64,000 nt of DNA from PALSA-505 sp036267135 (GTDB taxonomy: Bacteria; Actinomycetota; Actinomycetes; Streptosporangiales; Streptosporangiaceae), in contig DATAWQ010000132.1 of NCBI GenBank assembly GCA_036267135.1, forward strand, positions 1 to 64,000. Reading direction: 5' to 3'. A program made the position numbers and the translations under genes. Of this stretch, positions 57,196 to 64,000 are shown piece by piece; position 1 is the first letter of the stretch, and each line of letters starts with the position of its first letter. The notes under the pieces were generated by a model that was given only the letters and a program-made list of their open reading frames with translations, made no database searches and was not told the origin of the DNA.

Positions 57196-60100
57196 ATGCC
57201 CACACAGTTCAGGCACCCGCACCGGGTGCGCCGACGGCTATCCACCCGGCTGCCGGCGGTGGTGATCGCCGCCGCCTCCCTGCTCGCGGGCGCCACGCTC
57301 CTGCCCGCCAGCACCGCCCAGGCCGCCGCCTCAGCCACCTCAGCCACCTCAGCCACCTCAGCCACCTCAGCCCGGGCCGCCACCTCGGCCACCGCCATCG
57401 CCCACGGAACCAGACCGCATCAGGTCACCAACCCGGCTTCGCTGGTCAACCCGTTCATCGGCACCTCCAACGGGGCCAACGACTTCCCCGGCGCGGATGC
57501 GCCGTTCGGCATGGTGCAGTGGAGCCCGGACACCACGTCGCGCCCGGAAGGCGGCGGGTACAGCTACGGCGACTCGGCCATCACCGGATTCAGCCTGACC
57601 CACCTGTCCGGCCCCGGCTGTGGCGCCGAGGGTGACGTCCCGGTCCTGCCGACCACCGGGGCGATCAACACCAGCGCGACCGACTCGTTCTCGCACTCCA
57701 ACGAGTCCGCCGACGCGGGCAACTACAAGGTAGCCCTGGGCAACGGGGTCACCACCGACCTGACCGCGACCACCCGGACCGGGATGGCCCAGTTCACCTT
57801 CCCTTCGACCACCGAGGCCAACCTGATCTTCAAGCTGGACGACAGCCAGAACGGCGACTCGGCGACCAGTTTCACCGTGGTCAGCAACACCGAGGTCAAG
57901 GGCTCGGTCACGTCGGGGAACTTCTGCGGTGCGGGCAACACCTACACCACCTACTTCGACATGCAGTTCAGCCAGCCGTTCGCCACGAACGGCACGTTCT
58001 CCCCGAAGGGCCTGCGTCACGGCGCGCGCCACCTGTCGATGAAGGCCCGCAGCACCGCGGCCAAGGCGGCCATCGTCTCCCCGCACACCACCGAGCGCCC
58101 GGGCCACCCCGTCTACCACGGCCCGCGTCCGGCCGGCCGGACCAAGGTGACCCCCGCCCTCACCGGGCCGGACGGTGCCTACCTGACCTTCAACACGACC
58201 GGCAGCCAGACCCTGCTGGCCAAGGTCGGCGTGTCCTACGTGTCGGCCGCGAACGCGGCGGGCAACCTGCAGGAGGAGAACTCCGGCTGGAACTTCGCCT
58301 CGACCCTCTCCGCCACGCAGACCGCCTGGAACGCCCTGCTCGGCAAGATCCAGGTCGGCGGCGGCACCAGCGCGGACCAGACCGACTTCTACACCGCGCT
58401 GTACCACTCGCTGCTGCACCCCAACGTGTTCAGCGACGACAACGGCCAGTACATGGGCGTGGACGGCAAGGTGCACACGGTGGACTCGGGCCACTCGGCG
58501 TTCTACACCAACTTCTCCGGCTGGGACATCTACCGCTCCCAGGCGCAGATCGAAGCGCTGATCGACCCGCAGGCCGCCAGCGACACCGCCGAGTCGATGG
58601 TGGACGACTACACCCAGGACGGCATGCTGCCCAAGTGGATGGAGAACAACGGCGAGACCTACGTGATGGTGGGTGACCCGGCCGATTCGATCATCGCGGA
58701 CTACTACGCGTTCGGCGCGCGGAACTTCAACACCTCGGCGGCCCTGTCCGACATGGTGGCCGAGGGCACGAACACCGGCAACATCCGGCCCGGCCTGAAC
58801 TACACCAACGAGCCCGGTTACCTGCCCGCGGACGGCAGCTACGGCTGCTGCAACTACTACGGCCCGACCGCGACCACGCTGGAGTACGGCACGGCCGACT
58901 TCGCCGTCTCCGCGCTGGCCGGGGATCTGGGTAACGCCAGTGACCAGCAGACGTTCCTGAACCGGTCGCAGAACTGGTGGAACGTGATCAACCCCGACAG
59001 CGGCATGGCCCAGCCCCGCGACGCCAACGCCACCTGGGTGAGCGGATTCGACCCGACCAGCGACAACAACTTCGTCGAGGCGGACTCGTGGATCTACACC
59101 GGGATGGTGCCCTACGACCTGGCCGGGCTGGCGCAGGCCAAGGGCGGCAACAGCGCGATGACTGCCTACCTGGGCACGGTCCTGCGCAACTACACCGGCG
59201 CCAACGGGTACGCCTGGATGGGCAACGAGCCGAGTATCGAGCTGCCCTGGGAATACGACTACGTCGGCCAGCCGTACCAGACGCAGGAGGCCGTCCGCCA
59301 GATCCAGGACCAGCTCTGGACCGACGGCCCCAGCGGCCTGGGTGACGGCAACGACGACCTCGGCGCGATGAGCGCCTGGTTCGTCTGGTCCGCGCTCGGC
59401 CTGTACCCGATGACGCCTGGCGAGCCCGCCCTCGCGCTCGGCTCCCCGATGTTCACCCAGGCCAGCATCACCCTTCCGTCGGGCAACACGCTGACCATCG
59501 ACGGCAACGGCGCGGCCGACAACGCCCCGTACGTGCAGTCGGCCACCTGGAACGGCTCGGCCTGGAACAACGCCTACGCGCCAACCTCGGCGATCACCAG
59601 CGGAGGCACCCTCGCCTACACGCTGGGCACCTCACCGAACACCTCCTGGGCGTCGGGCGCGTCCGCCGCTCCGCCGTCTTACACCGGCAACACCGTCGCC
59701 CCGCCGCAGCCGCGGGTCGGCCCGGTCGTCTCCGGCGTGTCCAGTTCGCTCTGCGTGGACGACAGCAACAGCAGCACCACCCCGGGCACCGCGGTGCAGA
59801 TCTACACCTGCAACGGCAGCGGCGCGCAGTCCTGGACAATCGCGCCCAACGGCACGATCAGCTCACTAGGCCTGTGCCTGGACGTCTGGCAGAGCGGCAC
59901 CACGAACGGCGCCAAGATCGACCTGTACACGTGCAACGGCAGCAGCGCACAGCAGTGGACCACCGGCGCCGACGGTGCCCTGAAGAACCCGCAGTCCGGC
60001 CTGTGCCTGGACGATCCGAACTCCAGCACCACCAACGGAACCCAGCTCCAGCTCTACACCTGCAACCAGTCCGGAGCGCAGGACTGGACCCTGCCCAACG

Positions 60101-60501
60101 CGCCGCCCACCCGGGTCGGCGCCATCACCTCGGGCGTGTCGTCCAGCCTGTGCGTGAACGACAGCAACGGCAGCACCACCAACGGCAACCCGATCCAGAT
60201 CGCCACGTGCGGCGGCAGCAGCGCGCAGAGCTGGACGGCCGAGCCCGACGGCACCCTGCGGGTGCTCGGCAGTTGCATGGACGTCACCAACAGCGGGACC
60301 ACCAACGGCACGCCGATCGACCTGTACACCTGCAACGGCACCGGTGCCCAGCAGTGGCGGATCAAGACCAACGGCGCCCTGGTCAACCCGGAGTCCGGGC
60401 TGTGCCTGGACGATCCGGGCTCGTCCACCACCCCAGGCACCCAGCTGCAGCTCTATACCTGCAACAGCAGCCCAGCCCAGGACTGGACCCTGCCCAGCTG
60501 A
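57196..60501 (+). CDS. Secreted GH92 alpha-mannosidase with two ricin-type lectin domains
   Basis: 1101 residues, ATG at 57196 with AAAGG upstream. A signal peptide is followed by a Ser-Ala-Thr repeat (SATSATSATSA). The GH92 catalytic part includes LVNPFIGTSNGANDFPGADAPFGMVQ, GFSLTHLSGPGC, MLPKWMENNGETYVMVGDPADSI, GNEPSIELPWEYDYVGQPYQTQEAVRQI and GDGNDDLGAMSAWFVWSALGLYP. A basic 45-residue insert (about 305-350) interrupts the N-terminal domain. The last ~255 residues are two ricin B trefoils with QSW/QQW/QDW ends. It cleaves alpha-linked mannose from glycans, needing calcium. Confidence 0.92.
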   Translation: MPTQFRHPHRVRRRLSTRLPAVVIAAASLLAGATLLPASTAQAAASATSATSATSATSARAATSATAIAHGTRPHQVTNPASLVNPFIGTSNGANDFPGADAPFGMVQWSPDTTSRPEGGGYSYGDSAITGFSLTHLSGPGCGAEGDVPVLPTTGAINTSATDSFSHSNESADAGNYKVALGNGVTTDLTATTRTGMAQFTFPSTTEANLIFKLDDSQNGDSATSFTVVSNTEVKGSVTSGNFCGAGNTYTTYFDMQFSQPFATNGTFSPKGLRHGARHLSMKARSTAAKAAIVSPHTTERPGHPVYHGPRPAGRTKVTPALTGPDGAYLTFNTTGSQTLLAKVGVSYVSAANAAGNLQEENSGWNFASTLSATQTAWNALLGKIQVGGGTSADQTDFYTALYHSLLHPNVFSDDNGQYMGVDGKVHTVDSGHSAFYTNFSGWDIYRSQAQIEALIDPQAASDTAESMVDDYTQDGMLPKWMENNGETYVMVGDPADSIIADYYAFGARNFNTSAALSDMVAEGTNTGNIRPGLNYTNEPGYLPADGSYGCCNYYGPTATTLEYGTADFAVSALAGDLGNASDQQTFLNRSQNWWNVINPDSGMAQPRDANATWVSGFDPTSDNNFVEADSWIYTGMVPYDLAGLAQAKGGNSAMTAYLGTVLRNYTGANGYAWMGNEPSIELPWEYDYVGQPYQTQEAVRQIQDQLWTDGPSGLGDGNDDLGAMSAWFVWSALGLYPMTPGEPALALGSPMFTQASITLPSGNTLTIDGNGAADNAPYVQSATWNGSAWNNAYAPTSAITSGGTLAYTLGTSPNTSWASGASAAPPSYTGNTVAPPQPRVGPVVSGVSSSLCVDDSNSSTTPGTAVQIYTCNGSGAQSWTIAPNGTISSLGLCLDVWQSGTTNGAKIDLYTCNGSSAQQWTTGADGALKNPQSGLCLDDPNSSTTNGTQLQLYTCNQSGAQDWTLPNAPPTRVGAITSGVSSSLCVNDSNGSTTNGNPIQIATCGGSSAQSWTAEPDGTLRVLGSCMDVTNSGTTNGTPIDLYTCNGTGAQQWRIKTNGALVNPESGLCLDDPGSSTTPGTQLQLYTCNSSPAQDWTLPS

Positions 60502-60535
60502 CCACTAACCACTAGCCGATCGGCTGCCCGGCTCC

Positions 60536-61072
60536 CTAGCCGGGCAGCCGCTCGGCGATGTCCGCCCAGAAGGCCAGGCATGTCTTCGCCCAGGCGATCC
60601 CCAGCCGCAGCGTCGCGTACGGATAGCGCAGGTCAGGCTCGTCGCTGATCGTTTTTTCGATCGCCTCGTACCGTTCCAGTTCCTCGGTGTAGAGCTTGAC
60701 CCGAGCCTGCGCCAGCCGGGTCATGTCTCCGCCGTCGGCCAGCTCGCCAAAGAACAGCTTCAGCAGCCCCGGCTCGCGAACCTCGGCCCGCCCCGCGTCC
60801 GGGTCCCGCAGCCAGGCCTCCAGCTCCGCCCGCCCCGCCTCGGTGATCGAGTACTGCTTGCGCCGCCGCCCCTCGTCCTCCTGGTCCACCTCGAGCAATC
60901 CCAGGTCCGCCAGCCGGTCCGGCTCGCTGTACAGCTGGGAATGCGGAAACGTCCAGAAGTAGCCCAGCGATGTGCTGACCATCTGCTTCAGCTCGTAAGG
61001 CGTGGCCTTGTCCAGCCCGCTGACCAGGCCGAGCACCAGATACGAGGTGTGGGAGAGCCGAGGCGTTGACAC
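60536..61072 (-). CDS. PadR-family transcriptional regulator
   Basis: 178 residues, GTG start. The winged helix is LSHTSYLVLGLVSGLDKATPYELKQMVSTSLGYFWTFPHSQLYSEPDRLADLGLLEV, followed by RRRKQYSITEAGRAELEAWL and a helical C-terminal domain (PadR plus Vir_act_alpha_C type). It is divergent from the carotenoid oxygenase gene 85 bases away and likely represses it. Confidence 0.93.
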   Translation of the reverse strand: MSTPRLSHTSYLVLGLVSGLDKATPYELKQMVSTSLGYFWTFPHSQLYSEPDRLADLGLLEVDQEDEGRRRKQYSITEAGRAELEAWLRDPDAGRAEVREPGLLKLFFGELADGGDMTRLAQARVKLYTEELERYEAIEKTISDEPDLRYPYATLRLGIAWAKTCLAFWADIAERLPG

Positions 61073-61157
61073 CCGGCCAAGGGTACCCTACGGTTAGGAC
61101 CATCTGATTCGGACGATTAAATATGGATGATTCAGTCCGGAGGATGAGGAGGCCGAG
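61073..61157. promoter_or_regulatory. Divergent operator region padR / carotenoid oxygenase
   Basis: It contains the perfect palindrome AGGGTACCCT (61081-61090) and an AT-rich stretch bounded by CGGAC (61111-61115) and GTCCG (61136-61140). GATT is repeated in it (TGATT, CGATT, TGATT). These are candidates for PadR binding. Confidence 0.45.
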
Positions 61158-62570
61158 ATGGCTACGGTGACCCGATCAGCGGCGCTGCCCGCGTGGATGA
61201 GCGTCTACCAGGCCCCGCACGAGGTGAACCAGCCGGTGACCGAGGTCGATGGCCGTCTGCCCGAAGGACTGGCCGGCACGCTCTACCGGGTCGGCCCGGC
61301 CAAACTCGACTTGGCTCACCATCTCTTCGACGGGGACGGGATGGTGAGCGCGGTCCGGTTCGGCCCGGACGGCGTGCACTGCGCGAACAGGTTCGTCCGG
61401 ACCGGCAAGTACCTGGCCGAGTTGCACGCCACCCGCCCGGCCTTCCGGGGCTTCGGCACGCTCGCGGGCGGCGGACGGCTGCGCAACATCAGGCAGACCC
61501 AGCCGGGGCAGAGCAACGCGGCCAACACCAGCGTGATGTTCACCGCCGGCCGCCTGCTGGCCCTGTGGGAGGCCGGCCGCCCCTGGCAGCTCGACCCCAC
61601 CACGCTGGAGACGATCGGCGAGATGGATTTCGACGGAGCGCTCCACGCCCGCCTGCCGTTCTCCGCTCATCCGCACTGGGATCCGCGCACCGGCGAGATC
61701 TTCAACTTCGGCATGGTGTACGGCCGAAAAGCCTGGGTGGCCTGCTACCGGATCGACAAGTCCGGCCGGCTGCACCACCTGGCCAAGGTGGCGGCCCCTG
61801 GGCCGGTGATGAACCACGACTTCATCGTCACCGACCGCTGGCTGGTGTTCTGCCTCAACCCGCTCCGCCTGCGGCTGGTCCCGTTCCTGACCGGGCGCGA
61901 GGCCTTCGGCGACGCGCTCGAATTTCATGAGGGCGAGGCGACCACGATCGTGCTGGTCCCGCGGGCCGGCGGCGACCCGGTCTACGTGGAGGCCCCGGCC
62001 TGGTTCCAGTTCCACTTCGCCGCCGCCTACGACGACGGCGACGACGTGGTGATCGACCTGTCCCGCTACCAGCGTTACGACGACATCGGCCCGTATCTGA
62101 AGGCGTTCCGCACCAGCCCAGGCCCCACCCGCGTGCCGACGCTGTGGCGGTACCGGGTGTCGCCCAAGACCCGCCGGGCCGAAGGCCACGAGCTGTCCTC
62201 GCAGGGGCTGGAGTTCCCGCAGGTCGACGGCCGCCGCTCGACCGGCGGGTACCGGCGCGTCTACGGCGTGCTGCTGGATGACGAGCGCGGCCTGAGCGGC
62301 CGGATTGGCCGCGTCGAGGTGAGCACGGGCGACACCGACGCCTGGGATCCGGGTCAGGACAAGCTGGTCTCAGAGCCGATCTTCGTCCCGCGTCCGGACG
62401 GGGAGCAGGACGACGGCTGGCTGGTCGCGCACGTCTACGACCCCGGCCGGGAAGCGACCGACACGGTGGTGCTCGACGCCAGGGACCTGGCGGCCGGCCC
62501 GCTGTTCACCGCGCACCTGCCGGTAAACACCGGAGTCACCTTCCACGGCGCCTGGCGCCGCCCGGCCTGA
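61158..62570 (+). CDS. Carotenoid cleavage oxygenase (RPE65 family)
   Basis: 470 residues, GAGGAGG upstream of the ATG. The four iron-binding His lie in FSAHPHWDP, PVMNHDFIVTD, FQFHFAAAYDDGDD and the C-terminal GVTFHGAW, as required for the seven-bladed propeller dioxygenase. Other signatures are YRVGPAKLD, FDGDGMVSAVRF and EFPQVDGRR. It cleaves a carotenoid or related conjugated alkene with oxygen. No carotenoid synthesis genes are in the window. Confidence 0.93.
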   Translation: MATVTRSAALPAWMSVYQAPHEVNQPVTEVDGRLPEGLAGTLYRVGPAKLDLAHHLFDGDGMVSAVRFGPDGVHCANRFVRTGKYLAELHATRPAFRGFGTLAGGGRLRNIRQTQPGQSNAANTSVMFTAGRLLALWEAGRPWQLDPTTLETIGEMDFDGALHARLPFSAHPHWDPRTGEIFNFGMVYGRKAWVACYRIDKSGRLHHLAKVAAPGPVMNHDFIVTDRWLVFCLNPLRLRLVPFLTGREAFGDALEFHEGEATTIVLVPRAGGDPVYVEAPAWFQFHFAAAYDDGDDVVIDLSRYQRYDDIGPYLKAFRTSPGPTRVPTLWRYRVSPKTRRAEGHELSSQGLEFPQVDGRRSTGGYRRVYGVLLDDERGLSGRIGRVEVSTGDTDAWDPGQDKLVSEPIFVPRPDGEQDDGWLVAHVYDPGREATDTVVLDARDLAAGPLFTAHLPVNTGVTFHGAWRRPA

Positions 62571-62573
62571 TCC

Positions 62574-63362
62574 CTATTTGACCGCCGCCGCGAAGCCGTC
62601 CAGCGTTTCAGCGGCGCCGGAGCACTCGACCGGGCCGAACGGATCCCGGTGCCACAGCCAGCAGTCGAGGTCCACGGCGCTGCCGCTGATCTCCGCCGAC
62701 GCGGTCTCACCGGTGTCGGCCGCGGCGATGTGGATGTCCGGGTCGTCGTAGGCGGTCCCGTCGTCCGGATCGGTGCCGGTGAACCGGCCCAGCGTCACCA
62801 GCCACGAATCCCCGGTGTCGGTGGTCTGCAACCGGACCGTGCCGCGGGCGGGCTGCGGGGTGATCGTGCCCCAGGGCGGGCACCCGCCGTACATCACCCG
62901 GAGCACCTCGTCCACCCCGTCCGCGGCCAGCGCCTGGTCGATCGGGGTCCGCTGGCCCGCGGTCAGTTCGGCGTCGACCCGGTGGATGAGCGCCTCGTGC
63001 GCCTGCCTGCGCTGGATGAACCCGACCGTCTGGTCCTGCGCCCAGGTCCAGGCGTGCGCGCCCGGATCCGCTCCGGTCAGCGCCCCGGCCAGCCGTTCGC
63101 TGGCCCGCTGGTAAAACTCCAGCAACGCGGCCCGGTCGCCCGGCCGCTCTGGGTTGCGCTTTTCCGCCTCGTCCCCGTTCAGCCCCTCCAGCAACACGGT
63201 GCCCCAGAAGTACTGCACCACCGTGAGGTGCCACAGCAGATCGTCGGCGTTCCAGTCCGGGCAGGACGGCACTCGCGCGTCCGGCGCGGCCTGCCTGATC
63301 GCCTCGGCGAACCGCGCCGATTCCGCCGCAATATGCTCGTTGAAGTCCACAGCCTCAGCCAT
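62574..63362 (-). CDS. Maleylpyruvate isomerase-family mycothiol-dependent protein
   Basis: 262 residues from the ATG at 63362; a TTG three codons earlier is possible. The DinB-like N-terminal domain carries VPSCPDWNADDLLWHLTVVQYFW and RRQAHEALIHRVDAEL, with the His ligands of the metal site. The C-terminal half resembles the SCP2/MDMPI C domain. Such enzymes use mycothiol, consistent with an actinobacterium. Its stop lies four bases from that of the convergent carotenoid oxygenase. The reaction is not known. Confidence 0.85.
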   Translation of the reverse strand: MAEAVDFNEHIAAESARFAEAIRQAAPDARVPSCPDWNADDLLWHLTVVQYFWGTVLLEGLNGDEAEKRNPERPGDRAALLEFYQRASERLAGALTGADPGAHAWTWAQDQTVGFIQRRQAHEALIHRVDAELTAGQRTPIDQALAADGVDEVLRVMYGGCPPWGTITPQPARGTVRLQTTDTGDSWLVTLGRFTGTDPDDGTAYDDPDIHIAAADTGETASAEISGSAVDLDCWLWHRDPFGPVECSGAAETLDGFAAAVK

Positions 63363-63458
63363 GCCCGACAAGCTACCCCCCTCGTCCGACAGCCACCGAA
63401 CCGTTTTCCGGCCAGCCAGCCGGCCGGTCAGCGCGTCAGCCGGTCAACTTCCGGCGGG

Positions 63459-64000
63459 TCAGCGCTCGTCGGCCAGTTCGCTCGCGCCCACGTGCGTGTC
63501 CAGCCAGTCCCGCAGCGGCCGCGCCCCGCGCAGGAACCCGGTCACCCGGTCCTTGGCCGCCGCCGTGCCCAGCCAGGCCGCGGCCGGCCACTCCTGCCAC
63601 GCGATCAATCCCTTGTGCCGCAGCAGCGCGGCCCGCGGATGCTCCTTCGGATAGCCGCGAGGTGCTGTCTTCAGGCTGCTGCGCCCGGTGATCACGACCT
63701 TCCCCTTGGCCGCCTCCGCGATGAGCCGCTCCAGTTGCTCGCCCGGCAGATCGGTGGCTACCGCGCGCCGGTACCGGTCGAGCTGATCGGTGGCCATGTG
63801 GTACATCCCGCTGGCCGCGGCCAGCCCGTGCGCCGAAAGCTGCACGTAGCCGCCCCCGGCCATCGACGCCCCGATGACCGTCTTGTACGGCGTCTTGTCC
63901 GGGCTGAACCGCAGGTCACGGTACGGCCGGTAGATCTTCCCCGGGCCGAATTCGCTCTCCAGATCCAGCAGCAACGCGGCCATGGGCGCGTGCACGATCT
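63459..64000 (-). CDS. DUF2461 family protein (partial)
   Basis: The frame is open to the window edge, and the family N-terminus (about 40 residues) is missing. The visible part reads LLLDLESEFGPGKIYRPYRDLRFSPDKTPYKTVIGASM, GGYVQLSAHGLAAASGMYHM and LKTAPRGYPKEHPRAALLRHKGL, which fits DUF2461 (TIGR02453 type). Function is unknown for the family. The GTG at 63995 is an internal codon, not the start. Confidence 0.85.
   Translation of the reverse strand, partial: IVHAPMAALLLDLESEFGPGKIYRPYRDLRFSPDKTPYKTVIGASMAGGGYVQLSAHGLAAASGMYHMATDQLDRYRRAVATDLPGEQLERLIAEAAKGKVVITGRSSLKTAPRGYPKEHPRAALLRHKGLIAWQEWPAAAWLGTAAAKDRVTGFLRGARPLRDWLDTHVGASELADER

Overview
The window is about 64 kb of very high-GC DNA with dense genes, frequent ATGA overlaps and GTG starts. 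The gene set is that of a filamentous actinomycete. It includes a mycothiol-dependent isomerase-type protein, two F420-type luciferase-like oxidoreductases, an adjacent AdnA/AdnB helicase-nuclease pair, bacterial Ku, an XRE-DUF5753/DUF397 pair, a Streptomyces-subtilisin-inhibitor-like protein and many secreted hydrolases. The order cannot be fixed from sequence alone; a Streptosporangiales-like lineage is only a guess. I saw no rRNA, tRNA, CRISPR array, transposase or phage module.

Layout. 1-5 kb: the tail of a MoeZ-type sulfurtransferase, an ECF sigma factor with a membrane protein built of Leu-Pro octad repeats, and a membrane protein overlapping a mycosin-like protease. 4.8-8 kb: an alkyltransferase-like protein and a TetR repressor divergent from a DrrAB-type exporter over a duplicated operator. 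8-10.3 kb: a Gly-rich beta-helix surface protein. 10.4-17 kb: adnA-adnB. 17-25.5 kb: HtrA-like protease, DUF885, GH18 chitinase, M20 peptidase, NudC and an LLM oxidoreductase. 25.8-26.9 kb: a NaeI-type restriction endonuclease with no methyltransferase beside it. 27-33.9 kb: a PAP2-like protein with a degenerate active site, a PHP hydrolase, a lysozyme-lectin, a dipeptidase and the XRE/DUF397 locus facing two small genes. 34-39 kb: an arsR-CDF zinc operon, DUF929, Ku, a split siderophore-interacting reductase behind a 16-bp repeat array, and a PIG-L deacetylase. 39.3-42.6 kb: a pyrimidine/hydantoin catabolic operon. 42.8-48.9 kb: an adenylate kinase paralogue, an unknown membrane protein, an HTH gene behind a complex promoter region, an aldolase, an MFS transporter and a CapA-like lipoprotein. 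48.9-54.3 kb: an internally deleted epimerase, an accC-PP2C-sedolisin run and a beta-propeller remnant. 54.4-64 kb: a small acidic protein, an SSI-like inhibitor, a methyltransferase, a lipoprotein, a GH92 mannosidase with two lectin domains, PadR facing a carotenoid oxygenase, a mycothiol-dependent isomerase-like protein and a partial DUF2461 gene.

The genes fall into three working groups: secreted degradation with its control (chitinase, GH92, lysozyme, sedolisin, mycosin, HtrA, SSI-like inhibitor); DNA maintenance and defence (AdnAB, Ku, ATL, NaeI-like); and metal or small-molecule handling (arsR-CDF, SIP, DrrAB, hydantoinase operon). The strongest single observation is the NaeI-family enzyme, whose catalytic residues and their spacing match NaeI while no modification gene is visible anywhere in the window. 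Start codons were chosen by ribosome-binding site or leaderless promoter geometry. All family calls are from reading motifs, not from a database search.
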